From Rhodobacter sp. (GTDB lineage: Bacteria > Pseudomonadota > Alphaproteobacteria > Rhodobacterales > Rhodobacteraceae): DNA of 43,867 nt. The notes beneath the pieces were generated by a model. The model saw only the letters and a program-made list of their open reading frames with translations. It was not told the origin of the DNA and did no database searches. Of this stretch, positions 16,714 to 26,494 are shown one piece after another. Each line of letters opens with the position of its first letter. Positions within the stretch are counted from its first letter, which is position 1. The DNA lies in NCBI GenBank assembly GCA_027487575.1, contig JAIYDJ010000016.1, positions 1-43,867 of the forward strand. The letters run 5' to 3'. The position numbers and the translations under genes are program-made.

Positions 16714-17616
16714 TCAGACCGCGAGATCGCGTGGAATCAGGGAAAGGGCCGTGCACAGCAGATCCAGATCTGCCAACGTGCGGTAGCGGATGGTAACTTG
16801 GCCGGACTCGCCGCCCGGATGATGGTCGACCTTCACCAGCATGTTCAGATTTGCAGAAAGATCGGCCTCAAGGGCACGGGTATCGGCGTCTTTCTCGAAC
16901 TTTCCGGGTCGTGCGGCCGATTTCACTTTCCCTTCGGCAGCATCCTTCATCAGCCGCTCGGTTTCCCGCACCGACAGGCCCCGATTGACCACCTGACGGG
17001 CCAGTTCGGACGGGTTGGGGCTGGGGATCAGGGCCCGCGCATGCCCTGCCGACAGGCTTCCGGTCCGCACCAGCGTCTGAACATCCGTGGGAAGCGACAA
17101 CAGACGCAGCAGGTTGGCGATGTGGCTGCGGCTGCGGGACAGGGCTTCGGCAAGTTTTTCCTGCGTATGGCCGAATCTGTCCATCAACTGCCGATAGGCA
17201 AGCGCTTCTTCGATGGCATTCAGATCAGCCCTCTGAATGTTCTCGATGATGGCGATCTCGATCACTTCGGAATCGTCGAACTCGCGGACGATGACCGGCA
17301 GATGATGCAGACCGGCCAACTGCGCCGCCCGCCACCGCCGCTCGCCTGCGACGATCTCGAACTGGTCACCGCCGGGGATCGACCTGACGATCAATGGCTG
17401 GATGACACCCTTCTGGCGCAGCGACGCAGCAAGCTCTTCCAGGGCCTGAGGCGCGAAATCACGACGGGGCTGATTGGGATTCGGGATGATCTTTTCGACA
17501 GGCACCAGATAGTCGGCCCGACGGGGCGCGACGGGGTCCCCCAGATCGACCTTCACATCCGCCATGAGGGCGGACAAGCCACGACCCAAGCCGCGCCGTT
17601 CCGGTTTCTTTTCCAT
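16714..17616 (-). CDS. parB: Chromosome partitioning protein ParB
   Basis: ParB (300 residues) binds parS and spreads as a CTP-dependent clamp to form the partition complex. The N-terminal ParA-stimulating segment is RRGLGRGLSALMAD. The CTP-binding ParB/Srx domain follows with GERRWRAA at 91-98 and ENIQRADLN at 125-133. The helix-turn-helix is around EKLAEALSRSRSHIANLLRLL, with LSAGHARAL after it, and the C-terminal dimerisation part ends the protein. Its ATG overlaps the parA stop (TGATG). Five matching parS sites lie in the window. Confidence 0.98.
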   Translation of the reverse strand: MEKKPERRGLGRGLSALMADVKVDLGDPVAPRRADYLVPVEKIIPNPNQPRRDFAPQALEELAASLRQKGVIQPLIVRSIPGGDQFEIVAGERRWRAAQLAGLHHLPVIVREFDDSEVIEIAIIENIQRADLNAIEEALAYRQLMDRFGHTQEKLAEALSRSRSHIANLLRLLSLPTDVQTLVRTGSLSAGHARALIPSPNPSELARQVVNRGLSVRETERLMKDAAEGKVKSAARPGKFEKDADTRALEADLSANLNMLVKVDHHPGGESGQVTIRYRTLADLDLLCTALSLIPRDLAV

Positions 17617-18443
17617 CAGATCCCTGTCTCCTCTGGGCGCCGCGCGATGGGATGGCGGGCGATGACTTCGGCTGCAAGACTGCGATAGGCCTCGCTTCCT
17701 TTGGAATGGCTGTCATAGTGCAACACCGGCAGTGCAAACGACGGCGCCTCGCTGACCCGCACGTTCCGCGGAATGGTGGTGGTGAAAACCAGATCACCCA
17801 AGGTGTCGCGGGCATCAGATTCAACCTGCTGCGACAGGCGGTTCCGGCTGTCCACCATCGTCATCACGACGCCTTCGATCCGCAGGTCGGAATTGGCGGA
17901 CTGTCTGACGTCGCGCAGGGTCAACATCAACTGGGAAAGCCCCTCGAGCGCGAAAAATTCGGCCTGCAGTGGGACGAGCACCGAATGGCTGGCAACCAAA
18001 GCATTGACCGTCAGCAAGCTGAGCGACGGTGGGCAATCGATCAGGATGAAATCCAGATCATACTCTACGATCGAGGGTTGGCGCAGCGCATCGTGCAACA
18101 GGAAACTGCGCTTTTCATTGGCCACCAGTTCCATGTCGGCTGAGGCGAGGTCCGAATTCGCCGGACAGATCAGCAGCCCCGGAATCGACGTCTTCAGAAT
18201 CACCTCGGACAGCGGCAGCTCGTCGATCAACAGATCATAGGTTGTGGTGCGCCGGTCGTCCGCAACCACGCCCAGGCCCGTCGACGCGTTTCCTTGCGGG
18301 TCAAGATCGACAAGCAGAACACGGGCGCCCCGTTCAACCAATCCGGCGGCCAGATTGATTGCCGTCGTGGTTTTGCCGACACCACCCTTCTGATTGGTGA
18401 TTGCAATGATGCGGGGCGAACCTCGGTGCGCTACGTCATGCAT
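17616..18443 (-). CDS. parA: Chromosome partitioning ATPase ParA
   Basis: ParA (275 residues) is the DNA-bound ATPase whose gradient pulls the ParB-parS complex towards the pole. The deviant Walker A box NQKGGVGKTTTAINLAAGL starts near residue 17, with LLVDLDPQGNASTGLG and LIDCPPSLSLLTVNAL as the next two ATPase motifs. ATG at 18443 (MHDVAH) is preceded by GGCAGGT at good distance; the ATG at 18464 is less likely. The first bases overlap the rsmG 3' end by 8, so parA is cotranscribed with mnmG-rsmG, as in many alphaproteobacteria. Confidence 0.98.
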   Translation of the reverse strand: MHDVAHRGSPRIIAITNQKGGVGKTTTAINLAAGLVERGARVLLVDLDPQGNASTGLGVVADDRRTTTYDLLIDELPLSEVILKTSIPGLLICPANSDLASADMELVANEKRSFLLHDALRQPSIVEYDLDFILIDCPPSLSLLTVNALVASHSVLVPLQAEFFALEGLSQLMLTLRDVRQSANSDLRIEGVVMTMVDSRNRLSQQVESDARDTLGDLVFTTTIPRNVRVSEAPSFALPVLHYDSHSKGSEAYRSLAAEVIARHPIARRPEETGI

Positions 18444-19065
18444 GGCATACCTGCCGCAGTGCAAGGATCGACGACGAGCTGTCTGACCGGCTTGGATACT
18501 GTTCGACCTCGAAAGCCCAGGTCAGCCGCGCATGCCGGATTTCTTCAGCGGCCTGCGCGCCTTTTGCAAAGAGCGCCACACCCTCTGCCTTCATGTGCCG
18601 CAAGACGAAACCGCACAACGAGTCAAGGGGTGCAAGTGCCCGGGCGGTCAGCACATCGGCATGCTGCGGCGGCAGTGTTTCGATCCGCTGAGCAGCGACT
18701 TCGGCCTTCAGATCAAGCTGGCGAACCACTTCCGACAGGAAGACAGCTTTGCGTTGATCAGATTCGACAAGCGTGATCCTCAGGTCTGGCCGATCGGCCT
18801 TCGCAAGGACGGCCAGCACGAGCCCCGGAAAGCCGCCACCGCTTCCCAAGTCCAGCAAGCGCTGAGCCGTTTCCGGGATCAGATGATACATCTGAGCCGA
18901 GTCGAGAACGTGCCGCTGCCAAATCATTGGAACGGATGACTTGGACACCAGATTGATCGCCGGGGTCCACTTCTCGAGCAGCGCCATGAACGTCGCCAAC
19001 CGGTCTATTGTTTCACGTGAAACAATCAGCCAGTGAGGAATCTCATGCTGTGCAGAAATGGTCAC
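18436..19065 (-). CDS. rsmG: 16S rRNA (guanine-527-N7)-methyltransferase RsmG (GidB)
   Basis: RsmG methylates G527 of 16S rRNA using SAM. The 209-residue product has the family N-terminus [30 protein letters not shown], then the SAM motif [19 protein letters not shown] and [24 protein letters not shown]. The VSRET residues are encoded by parS site 3. The ATG overlaps the mnmG stop (ATGA), giving the classical gidA-gidB-parA-parB order. Confidence 0.97.
   Translation of the reverse strand: MTISAQHEIPHWLIVSRETIDRLATFMALLEKWTPAINLVSKSSVPMIWQRHVLDSAQMYHLIPETAQRLLDLGSGGGFPGLVLAVLAKADRPDLRITLVESDQRKAVFLSEVVRQLDLKAEVAAQRIETLPPQHADVLTARALAPLDSLCGFVLRHMKAEGVALFAKGAQAAEEIRHARLTWAFEVEQYPSRSDSSSSILALRQVCHA
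19009..19024. other. parS: parS site 3 (inside the rsmG 5' end)
   Basis: Perfect TGTTTCACGTGAAACA within the early rsmG codons (VSRET). It lies about 1.4 kb upstream of the parB start. Confidence 0.93.
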
Positions 19066-20936
19066 GATGCGGCACGCGACTTCGCCGCCTTGCGCAAATG
19101 CGCCATGATCAGCACGAGCGCGGCCGGTGTCATGCCCTCGATTCGTCCGGCCTGTTCCAGTGTTTCTGGCTTGCGCCGATTCAACTTGGACAATAGTTCG
19201 GTCGACAGGCCCGAAATCGCGGTGTAATCGAAACCGGGCCCGATGACGGCGCCTTCACTGCGCCGAAGACTGGCGATTTCTGCGGATTGTCGATCCAGAT
19301 ACTGGGCATAGATCGCCTCCGTAGCGATCTGGGTGCAAAGGTCCGGATCGTCGTCTTCAAAGCCGGGCACCAGGGCCTTGATCTGGTCAAATGAAACGTT
19401 CGGAAAGGCCAACACATCAAAGGCCGTCCGACGCGAACCATCGTCGCTGACCTGAATGCCGGCTGCGCAAAGAGTTCGCGTCCCAAGCACGACAGCACGC
19501 AAACGAGTCCGCAGGGATTCAAGCTTCTGCTGCTTGGCTTCAAACTGTAGCGCGCGACCGGTACCAACCAGCCCGGACGCGATTCCCAAGGGGGTCAACC
19601 TCTGGTCCGCGTTGTCGGCCCGCAACGACAGGCGAAACTCTGCGCGGGATGTGAACATCCGATAGGGCTCTGTCACCCCTCGGGACACCAGATCGTCGAT
19701 CATCACGCCGATGTAGCTGTCGGATCGTTGAAATGTCACCGGCTGGATATTCAGCGCCCGTGCGGCAGCGTTCGCCCCGGCCACCAGACCCTGTGCGGCT
19801 GCCTCTTCGTATCCCGTCGTGCCGTTGATCTGTCCGGCGAGGAAGAGGCCCGGCAGGGATCGCAACTCCAACCCCGTACCAAGACTGCGCGGATCGAAGA
19901 AATCGTACTCGATTGCATAGCCCGGCTGCAGGACGGCGACCTGTTCCAGACCGGTTATGGTCCGGACATACGCCTCTTGCACATCGGCGGGCAGGGATGT
20001 CGAGATGCCGTTCGGATAGACGGTCGGGTCGTCAAGTCCTTCAGGCTCCAGAAACACCTGATGCGATGTCTTGTCAGCGAACCGCACGACCTTGTCTTCG
20101 ATCGACGGACAATATCGCGGTCCGACGCCGTCGATATGACCGCCATACATCGCGGATTTCGCCAGATTGTCGCGGACGATATCGTGCGTGGCGGGATTGG
20201 TATGCGTGATCCCGCACCCGATCTGGCGTACGACCGGCTTGCGGTTCAAGAACGAAAACATCACCGGATCATCATCACCGGGTTGCATCTCAAGTCGCGA
20301 CCAATCGATCGTTCGCCCGTCAAGACGCGGCGGCGTCCCGGTTTTTAGTCGACCCCGCGGCAAGTGCAGCTCTGCCAACCGGTCTGCCAGCCGGACTGCC
20401 GCCGCATCTCCCACGCGCCCGCCGCTGCTGCGTTGATCTCCGACGTGTATGATACCGTTCAGAAAGGTGCCGGCGGTCAGAACCACGGCCGATGCAGCAA
20501 TTTGCAGATCGCCCGCCAGCACGACGCCGCACACCTCCCCACCCTCGGTTCTCAGGTCCACAACTTCGGACTCGATGACCTCCAGCCGGTCGCACTGCCC
20601 CAGAAGGTCCTGTATCGCTTCGCGATACAGTTTGCGGTCGGCTTGCGCACGCGGTCCCTGCACCGCCGGACCTTTACGACGGTTCAGAAGGCGGAACTGG
20701 ATACCCGCGCGGTCCGCCGCACGGGCCATCAGTCCATCGAGCGCGTCGATTTCGCGCACCAGATGGCCCTTGCCCAGGCCGCCGATGGCCGGGTTGCACG
20801 ACATCACGCCGATCCCGGCGCGCCGCAGTGTGACCAAGGCAACCGATGCCCCGCGTCGAGACGCCGCTGCCGCTGCCTCCACACCGGCATGACCCCCACC
20901 CACCACGATTACGTCAAAATGTTTCACGTGAAACAT
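19062..20936 (-). CDS. mnmG: tRNA uridine-5-carboxymethylaminomethyl modification enzyme MnmG (GidA)
   Basis: MnmG (624 residues) works with MnmE to place cmnm5/nm5 groups on the wobble U34 of certain tRNAs. It has the FAD-binding N-terminus [24 protein letters not shown], the two conserved blocks [26 protein letters not shown] and [21 protein letters not shown], and the C-terminal helical part around [50 protein letters not shown] chose the ATG at 20936 ([12 protein letters not shown]) and rejected the extension to 21035, which reads into mnmE. The start codon abuts parS site 4, which encodes FHVKH. Confidence 0.97.
   Translation of the reverse strand: MFHVKHFDVIVVGGGHAGVEAAAAASRRGASVALVTLRRAGIGVMSCNPAIGGLGKGHLVREIDALDGLMARAADRAGIQFRLLNRRKGPAVQGPRAQADRKLYREAIQDLLGQCDRLEVIESEVVDLRTEGGEVCGVVLAGDLQIAASAVVLTAGTFLNGIIHVGDQRSSGGRVGDAAAVRLADRLAELHLPRGRLKTGTPPRLDGRTIDWSRLEMQPGDDDPVMFSFLNRKPVVRQIGCGITHTNPATHDIVRDNLAKSAMYGGHIDGVGPRYCPSIEDKVVRFADKTSHQVFLEPEGLDDPTVYPNGISTSLPADVQEAYVRTITGLEQVAVLQPGYAIEYDFFDPRSLGTGLELRSLPGLFLAGQINGTTGYEEAAAQGLVAGANAAARALNIQPVTFQRSDSYIGVMIDDLVSRGVTEPYRMFTSRAEFRLSLRADNADQRLTPLGIASGLVGTGRALQFEAKQQKLESLRTRLRAVVLGTRTLCAAGIQVSDDGSRRTAFDVLAFPNVSFDQIKALVPGFEDDDPDLCTQIATEAIYAQYLDRQSAEIASLRRSEGAVIGPGFDYTAISGLSTELLSKLNRRKPETLEQAGRIEGMTPAALVLIMAHLRKAAKSRAAS
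20920..20935. other. parS: parS site 4 (at the mnmG start)
   Basis: Perfect TGTTTCACGTGAAACA directly inside the first codons of mnmG. It is about 3.2 kb from the candidate origin gap. Confidence 0.93.
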
Positions 20937-20938
20937 CC

Positions 20939-22228
20939 TCACTTTCCGATACAGAAGCTGGCAAATATTTCGTCCAGCAGATTTTCCACGTCCAACCGCC
21001 CGACCAGCACATCCAGTGCCCGGATTGCTGCCCAAAGGTCCGCTGCAATCAGTTCGATCCGCCCAGTGTTTCTGTCTAGCTCAGCGCGGGCTGATTCCAT
21101 AGCCTTGATCGCATGCTCCATGGCAACCCGATGCCGGACGCGCGTGGTTACGCCGGTCGTTGCCACCCGGTTTCCCAGTTCCGTGGCAATGCGGGCGACC
21201 AGGTGTTCCACCCCCGCGCCGGTCAACCCAGAGACGCCACTGACAAACTCGCCGCGCAGGTCGGCTTTCGCCATTACTTCGATGTCGCCAGGCACGGGCG
21301 TCAGCATCAACTCCTCCGCCTCCGACTCGCGCAGAAAAACACGCACGTCCGCATCCCGCGCCCGCCTGATTCCCCGCGCGATCCCGATCTTCTCGATTTC
21401 GTCCTCGGCCTCCCGCAAACCCGCCGTGTCGAGTATCGTGACCGGCAACCCACCCAGATCCATCCGGACCTCGATCACGTCCCGCGTCGTCCCGGCCACC
21501 GTCGACGTGATCGCGGCCTCCCGGCCGGCCAGGCTGTTGAGAAGCGTCGATTTTCCCACATTCGGCGCACCGACGATCGCCACTTCGAACCCGTCCCGGA
21601 TACGCTCTGCCACATGCGTTCCGGCAACCTCGCGCCGCAGATCCTCCAGCAGCCCGTCCAGCAGCATCGCCACCTCCGGCCGCACATCCACCGGCACATC
21701 TTCGTCGGCAAAATCGATCGTCGCCTCGATCAGCGCCCCAGCCCTTATCAGCCTGCCCCGCCAGCCGTCCGCGCGACGACCGACTGCGCCTGACAGCACG
21801 CGCTGCGCCTGACGCCGCTGCACATCCGTCTCGGCGTCGATCAGGTCGGCAAGACCTTCGACCTGCGCGAGGTCGAGCAGGCCGTTCTCCAACGCCCGGC
21901 GCGTGAACTCTCCCGGCTCCGCCATCCGAAGCCCGGGCTGCGCGTCCAGCGCCCGCAGGACACCTGCAATGACGGCCGGCGATCCGTGCATCTGCAGCTC
22001 AGCCACGTCTTCGCCGGTGAAACTCGCGCCCGCAGCAAACCGCAGCACCAGGACCTGATCCAGCACATCATCTTGCCAAGTCAGCGTGCGCAGTCCCACC
22101 TGGCGCAGCGGCGGCAAGGACCCGGACAGCGCCTGAACCGCCGGATGCGCCAAGGGACCCGACACACGGATGATTGCAACACCGGCCCGACCACCCGCAG
22201 TGGCCAAGGCAAAAATCGTATCCATCAT
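20939..22228 (-). CDS. mnmE: tRNA modification GTPase MnmE (TrmE)
   Basis: MnmE (429 residues) is the partner of MnmG. The N-terminal folate-binding domain starts [22 protein letters not shown]. The GTPase domain has G1 [16 protein letters not shown] (near residue 222), the switch region with [13 protein letters not shown] and G3 [19 protein letters not shown]. The C-terminus ends FASFCIGK, containing the family CIGK motif. Starts at 22228 and 22225 are equally possible. It lies 2 bases before mnmG and 20 after rho, all in the same direction. Confidence 0.97.
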   Translation of the reverse strand: MMDTIFALATAGGRAGVAIIRVSGPLAHPAVQALSGSLPPLRQVGLRTLTWQDDVLDQVLVLRFAAGASFTGEDVAELQMHGSPAVIAGVLRALDAQPGLRMAEPGEFTRRALENGLLDLAQVEGLADLIDAETDVQRRQAQRVLSGAVGRRADGWRGRLIRAGALIEATIDFADEDVPVDVRPEVAMLLDGLLEDLRREVAGTHVAERIRDGFEVAIVGAPNVGKSTLLNSLAGREAAITSTVAGTTRDVIEVRMDLGGLPVTILDTAGLREAEDEIEKIGIARGIRRARDADVRVFLRESEAEELMLTPVPGDIEVMAKADLRGEFVSGVSGLTGAGVEHLVARIATELGNRVATTGVTTRVRHRVAMEHAIKAMESARAELDRNTGRIELIAADLWAAIRALDVLVGRLDVENLLDEIFASFCIGK

Positions 22229-22248
22229 GGCCGTCCCGGATTGACCCG

Positions 22249-23520
22249 TCAGCTGTTCATCGACTCGAAGAACTCGCCGTTGGTCTTCGTCTGCCGCAGC
22301 TTCGAGATGAGGAATTCGATCGCATCCGTCGTACCCATCGGATTGAGGATACGGCGAAGAACGTACATCTTCGACAGATCAACCTTTTCAACCAGCAGAT
22401 CTTCCTTGCGCGTGCCGGACTTCAGGATGTCGATCGCCGGGAACACCCGCTTGTCCGCAACCTTGCGGTCCAGCACGATTTCCGAGTTTCCGGTGCCCTT
22501 GAATTCTTCGAAGATCACCTCGTCCATCCGGCTGCCGGTATCGATCAGCGCCGTGGCGATGATCGTCAAGGACCCGCCCTCTTCGATGTTCCGCGCTGCC
22601 CCGAAGAACCGCTTTGGCCGCTGCAGCGCATTGGCATCCACCCCGCCGGTCAGGACCTTGCCCGAAGACGGGACGACCGTGTTGAACGCCCGCCCAAGGC
22701 GCGTGATCGAATCGAGCAAAATCACGACGTCCCGCTTGTGTTCGACCAGACGCTTGGCCTTTTCGATCACCATTTCCGCCACCGCCACGTGTCGCGTCGC
22801 CGGTTCGTCGAAGGTCGAGGCGACAACCTCGCCCTTCACCGTGCGCTGCATGTCGGTGACTTCCTCGGGCCGCTCGTCGATCAGCAGCACGATCAGATAG
22901 CAATCCGGATGGTTGGTGGCGATGGAATGCGCGATGTTCTGCAAAAGCACCGTCTTGCCGGTGCGCGGCGGCGCCACGATCAGCCCGCGCTGCCCTTTGC
23001 CGATCGGACAAACCAGATCGATGATCCGCGCCGACCGGTCCTTGATCGTCGGGTCCTCGACTTCCATCTTGAACCGCTCATCGGGATACAGCGGCGTCAG
23101 GTTGTCGAAATGCACCTTGTGCTTGGCCTTTTCCGGATCGTCGAAATTGATCCGGCGTGCCTTGGTCAGGCTGAAATACCGCTCGTTCTCGCGCGGGGCC
23201 TGGATGACACCTTCGATGGTGTCTCCGGTGTGCAGCGAAAACTGCCGGATCATTTCAGGGCTGACATAGATGTCATCCGGACCGGGCAGATAGTTGGCAG
23301 AGGGTGACCGCAGAAACCCGAATCCGTCCTGCAGGACTTCCAGCACCCCGTCCCCGCCGATTTCCCAGCCTTCCTCGGCATGCTCCTTGAGGATCGAGAA
23401 CATCATCTCGCCCTTGCGCATGCTCGGTGCGTTCTCGATCTCCCATTCCTCGGCCATCGCCAACAATTCGGCCGGAGTCTTCGCCTTCAGATCGGCAAGA
23501 TTGAGACGTTCGATATTCAT
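22249..23520 (-). CDS. rho: Transcription termination factor Rho
   Basis: Rho (423 residues) is the hexameric RNA helicase for factor-dependent termination. It shows the N-terminal helix domain ([25 protein letters not shown]), the RNA-binding cold-shock-like domain ([33 protein letters not shown]), Walker [13 protein letters not shown] (near residue 185), Walker [18 protein letters not shown], the Q-loop [15 protein letters not shown] and the R-loop region KGTGNSE. It follows hemJ after 122 bases and precedes mnmE. Confidence 0.98.
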   Translation of the reverse strand: MNIERLNLADLKAKTPAELLAMAEEWEIENAPSMRKGEMMFSILKEHAEEGWEIGGDGVLEVLQDGFGFLRSPSANYLPGPDDIYVSPEMIRQFSLHTGDTIEGVIQAPRENERYFSLTKARRINFDDPEKAKHKVHFDNLTPLYPDERFKMEVEDPTIKDRSARIIDLVCPIGKGQRGLIVAPPRTGKTVLLQNIAHSIATNHPDCYLIVLLIDERPEEVTDMQRTVKGEVVASTFDEPATRHVAVAEMVIEKAKRLVEHKRDVVILLDSITRLGRAFNTVVPSSGKVLTGGVDANALQRPKRFFGAARNIEEGGSLTIIATALIDTGSRMDEVIFEEFKGTGNSEIVLDRKVADKRVFPAIDILKSGTRKEDLLVEKVDLSKMYVLRRILNPMGTTDAIEFLISKLRQTKTNGEFFESMNS

Positions 23521-23586
23521 GGCGGCTGTATCCTCGGAATGCCGATCCGCAGATCCGCATCATCAGTCATGGCAGGGGGGACGCAG

Positions 23587-23600
23587 GGGTCGGACGACCC
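23587..23600. other. Short inverted repeat in the hemJ-rho gap
   Basis: GGGTCG and CGACCC flank GA in the 122-base gap between hemJ and rho. With realistic loop size the stem is about 5 base pairs and no T run follows, so a terminator or Rho autoregulatory element is only a possibility. The remainder of the gap shows nothing else clear. Confidence 0.3.
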
Positions 23601-23642
23601 GGCGTTTGTCCCATAGCCGCATGCCCCGCGCGAGTCAACCGA

Positions 23643-24107
23643 TCAGAACTTGACGATCACCGACAGCACGATCACGACCATCAAAACCGTGGGCACCTCG
23701 TTCATCAGCCGATACTGCCGACCGGTCATCACGTTCCGCCCGTCCATGAAATCCTTCCTGCGGCTGCCCAGCCACATGTGGAACCACGTCATCGCGATCA
23801 CCGATGCCGCCTTGGTCCAAGGCCAGACGGCCGCCCAGTCCACGATCCCCGGCGTCGCCACCAGCGCAAGCCCGAGGCCCCAGGTCGCCAGCATGGCCGG
23901 CGTCATGATCGCCTTCAGCAGCAAACGCTCCATCTTCTGGAACATCGCATCGGTGTCGGTTCCTGCCACCACCTGTTCGGTGTGATAGACAAAAAGCCGG
24001 GGGAGGTAAAACAACCCCGCCATCCAGGCGATGACCGCCATCACATGACCCGCCTTGATCCAGAGATAGCCCGACGCCAGCAGATCATCCATCAAACCCT
24101 GTCCCAT
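23643..24107 (-). CDS. hemJ: Protoporphyrinogen IX oxidase HemJ
   Basis: HemJ (154 residues) is the membrane enzyme that oxidises protoporphyrinogen IX in most alphaproteobacteria lacking HemG/HemY. The N-terminus DLLASGYLWIKAGHVMAVIAWMAGLFYLPRLFVYHTE contains the conserved His residues and first helix, and three further hydrophobic helices follow (AIMTPAMLATWGLGLALVAT, AASVIAMTWFHMWLGS, VPTVLMVVIVLSVIVKF). The ATG at 24107 is preceded by GAGGAAGAG. Homologues sit next to rho near the origin in related genomes, which fits here. Confidence 0.92.
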   Translation of the reverse strand: MGQGLMDDLLASGYLWIKAGHVMAVIAWMAGLFYLPRLFVYHTEQVVAGTDTDAMFQKMERLLLKAIMTPAMLATWGLGLALVATPGIVDWAAVWPWTKAASVIAMTWFHMWLGSRRKDFMDGRNVMTGRQYRLMNEVPTVLMVVIVLSVIVKF

Positions 24108-24242
24108 CTCTTCCTCTTTAAAGAAGTATATCTAGAAAGAAGGTGTTGTTGTAGGGGCTGGGGACAATCGTATTGCCGGAATGGTCCCCTGTTTCATCCC
24201 CAGCTTCCGGTCTGGGGATCGATTCCTGAAAAACATCGGAAG

Positions 24243-24260
24243 ACTTCAAGAATCTGAAGT
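24243..24260. repeat. Inverted repeat in the candidate oriC
   Basis: ACTTCA and TGAAGT flank AGAATC, a perfect 6-base inverted repeat in an AT-richer stretch of the hemJ-maf gap. Its role is unknown; it could be a protein-binding site. Confidence 0.45.
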
Positions 24261-24360
24261 AATTTCAATGGGCTATCTGCCAGAAATCCCAACGTGACCA
24301 TCCATCCACAGCCCGCGGATGATCCGGTCTGTCAACATCCCCCGCCCCAAGTTCTGCCGG

Positions 24361-24369
24361 TGTGGAAAA
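24361..24369 (-). promoter_or_regulatory. DnaA-box-like site
   Basis: TGTGGAAAA, the complement of TTTTCCACA, one mismatch from the consensus TTATCCACA. Confidence 0.45.
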
Positions 24370-24462
24370 CCCCCGCCGCCGCTTGACAAGCCGGCCCGAA
24401 ACTCTGTCCCTGTGGCTGAACCCCGCGTTTCCGGTCCATCCGTCGTCAGGAACAAATCCAGA

Positions 24463-24471
24463 TTGTCCACA
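24463..24471 (+). promoter_or_regulatory. DnaA-box-like site at the maf start
   Basis: TTGTCCACA, one mismatch from TTATCCACA. Its first three bases are the TTG that I propose as the maf start codon. Confidence 0.45.
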
Positions 24472-25080
24472 CAGCCATCCCCAGCGCGCCCGCTGCGCCT
24501 CGCCTCCGGTTCCGCTATCCGCCTGCAGCTTCTTCAGTCGGCCGGTCTCGACGTCCGTGCGACAGCGGTACGCCTCGATGAGGACGGCTTGCGCGCCGCG
24601 CTTCTGGCCGACGGTGCGACCCCGCGCGACATCGCCGACGCCCTGGCCGAGATGAAGGCCCGCAAGCTTGCAGACCGCGAACCCGGCGCGCTGGTCCTTG
24701 GGTGCGATCAGGTTCTGGACTGCGACGGCGAAGCCTGGGGCAAGCCGGAATCCGCTGATGCAGCAAGGGCACAACTCGCCATTCTTCGCGGCCGGACCCA
24801 CCGCCTTTATTCTGCCGCCGTGCTATACGACGCGCAGGAACCCGTCTGGCGCCATGTAGGGGAAGTGCGGTTGACGATGCGGATGTTCAGCGACAGCTAT
24901 CTTGATGCCTATCTGGCCCGCAACTGGCCCGATGTGGCATCGTCGGTGGGGGGATACAAACTCGAATCCGAAGGCGCCCGCCTCTTTGACCGGATCGAGG
25001 GTGACTACTTCAGCGTCCTCGGCATGCCCCTGTTGCCGCTGCTGGGATATCTCGCGCAGCGCGGGTTCATCGCGGCATGA
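24463..25080 (+). CDS. maf: Maf-family nucleotide pyrophosphatase
   Basis: Maf proteins hydrolyse nucleoside triphosphates such as modified UTP/TTP and have been linked to septum control. The body is clear: [18 protein letters not shown] (the conserved ASxSxxR-like start), [24 protein letters not shown], then [14 protein letters not shown] and [37 protein letters not shown]. No ATG lies near the conserved N-terminus. I propose a TTG at 24463 (205 residues, AGGA 12 bases upstream). A GTG at 24412 or an ATG at 24319 in the same frame would add a non-conserved Pro-rich stretch and reach into the putative oriC. It overlaps aroE by 4 bases. Confidence 0.9.
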   Translation: MSTQPSPARPLRLASGSAIRLQLLQSAGLDVRATAVRLDEDGLRAALLADGATPRDIADALAEMKARKLADREPGALVLGCDQVLDCDGEAWGKPESADAARAQLAILRGRTHRLYSAAVLYDAQEPVWRHVGEVRLTMRMFSDSYLDAYLARNWPDVASSVGGYKLESEGARLFDRIEGDYFSVLGMPLLPLLGYLAQRGFIAA

Positions 25081-25916
25081 CAGACCTGACCAAGATACCG
25101 CTCGCCGGCGTCATCGGACAGCCGATCGCCCACAGCCGATCGCCTGCGCTGCACGGCTACTGGCTGCGGCGCTACGGCATCCGCGGCCACTATATCCCGA
25201 TGGACGTGTCGCAGTCGGATCTGCAACAGGTGCTTGAAATCCTGCCCCGTCTGGGCTTCGTCGGCCTGAACGTGACAATTCCGCACAAGGAAACCGTACT
25301 CGGGTTGGCCGATGTGGTGACCGACCGCGCCGCGCTGATCGGTGCCGCCAACACCCTGATCTTCCGCAAGGACGGCCGGATTCACGCCGACAACACCGAC
25401 GGTTCCGGCTTCATGGCCAACCTGCGCCAGAATGCACCACAGTGGAGCCCTGCGTCCGGTCCGGCGGCGGTCTTCGGGGCCGGTGGCGCGGCCCGCGCCG
25501 TGATCGCCGCCCTGATCGAGGTCGGCGTGCCCGAAATCCGGCTTGCCAACCGCACCCGCCCCCGGGCCGAGGCGCTGCGGTCTGATTTCGGGGCCAAGGT
25601 GGTGATCCATGACTGGGTGCAATCCGCCAACATGCTGGAAGGCGCCGCCATCGTCGTCAACACCACCTCGCTTGGAATGACCGGCAAGCCCGATTTCCGC
25701 GTCCCGCTCGATGCACTGGCAGCGGGCACCCTTGTGACCGATCTGGTCTATACTCCCTTGAAGACCCGCTTCCTCCTCGAAGCGGAAGAACGGGGCTGTC
25801 ATGCCGTCGACGGTCTGGGAATGCTGCTGCATCAGGCCGCGCCCGGGTTCGAACGCTGGTTCGGTCTGCGCCCCGAAGTGGACGATGCCACCCGCGCGGC
25901 GGTTCTGTCGGCATGA
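25077..25916 (+). CDS. aroE: Shikimate dehydrogenase
   Basis: AroE (279 residues) reduces 3-dehydroshikimate to shikimate with NADPH. Substrate-binding elements are visible: [26 protein letters not shown] (catalytic Lys), GAANTLIF and NTDGSGF. The NADP-binding loop is [13 protein letters not shown], followed by [11 protein letters not shown], and NTTSLGM follows later. The ATG overlaps the maf stop (ATGA) and the 3' end overlaps coaE. The cluster maf-aroE-coaE-dnaQ is a conserved alphaproteobacterial order. Confidence 0.97.
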   Translation: MTDLTKIPLAGVIGQPIAHSRSPALHGYWLRRYGIRGHYIPMDVSQSDLQQVLEILPRLGFVGLNVTIPHKETVLGLADVVTDRAALIGAANTLIFRKDGRIHADNTDGSGFMANLRQNAPQWSPASGPAAVFGAGGAARAVIAALIEVGVPEIRLANRTRPRAEALRSDFGAKVVIHDWVQSANMLEGAAIVVNTTSLGMTGKPDFRVPLDALAAGTLVTDLVYTPLKTRFLLEAEERGCHAVDGLGMLLHQAAPGFERWFGLRPEVDDATRAAVLSA

Positions 25917-26494
25917 CTTTCCTGCTGGGGTTGACCGGCTCGATCGGCATGGGCAAATCGACCACGGCGCGGTTTTTTGTCGAACTCGGTGTGCCCGTGT
26001 GGGACGCGGACGCCGCAGTGCATCGCCTGTACGCAGGTCCGGCCGTCGGCACCCTCGCGCCGCACTTCCCCGAGGCGGTGCGGACCGGCACCGTGGACCG
26101 TGCCGTGCTGAAATCCCGGATTGCAACAGATCCGGCCGCCCTGCCCCTGCTTGAATCGCTGATCCATCCCCTTGTCGCCGCCGACCGCGCCGCGTTTGCC
26201 GCCGCCACCACGTCCGACATCGCCGTCTTTGACATCCCGCTTCTGTTCGAGAACGGTACCGAGGCCCGGATGCACGCCACCCTTCTTGTTACCGCGCCTT
26301 CCGCCCTGCAGCGCGCCCGCGTGTTGGCGCGCCCCGGAATGACCGAACAGCAGTTCCAGACCCTGCTCGCGCGCCAGATGCCCGATGCACGGAAGCGCAG
26401 CCTCGCCACCCATGTCGTCGAAACCCTGTCCCTCGATGCCACCCGTGCCTATGTTGTCGCACTCGTCAGCCATATCCGGAGCCGCGATGCGTGA
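25913..26494 (+). CDS. coaE: Dephospho-CoA kinase
   Basis: CoaE (193 residues) carries out the last step of coenzyme A synthesis. The P-loop is [17 protein letters not shown] at the N-terminus, followed by [15 protein letters not shown] (Asp of the active site) and the lid/CoA-binding region [10 protein letters not shown], then [10 protein letters not shown]. The start overlaps the aroE stop by 4 bases, and the end overlaps dnaQ by 8. Confidence 0.96.
   Translation: MTFLLGLTGSIGMGKSTTARFFVELGVPVWDADAAVHRLYAGPAVGTLAPHFPEAVRTGTVDRAVLKSRIATDPAALPLLESLIHPLVAADRAAFAAATTSDIAVFDIPLLFENGTEARMHATLLVTAPSALQRARVLARPGMTEQQFQTLLARQMPDARKRSLATHVVETLSLDATRAYVVALVSHIRSRDA

Larger units (their letters stand above)
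24108..24462. other. oriC: Candidate chromosomal replication origin (oriC) region
   Basis: A 355-base gene-free gap between hemJ (minus) and maf (plus). Transcription of the conserved blocks diverges from it (hemJ, rho, mnmE, mnmG, rsmG, parA, parB leftwards; maf, aroE, coaE, dnaQ rightwards). Its hemJ-side part is AT-richer than the rest of the window. It holds several DnaA-box-like sequences: TGTGGAAAA at 24361 (one mismatch), and TGGGGACAA at 24159, TCATCCCCA at 24194 and CCATCCACA at 24302 (two mismatches each). TTGTCCACA at 24463 lies at the right edge. In Caulobacter the origin lies at the equivalent gap before the maf-aroE-coaE-dnaQ cluster. DnaA itself is not encoded here. Confidence 0.55.

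Noticed and set aside
22786-22791. CACGTG core in rho as a possible parS
   Set aside because: Arms do not match; only the hexamer core is present.
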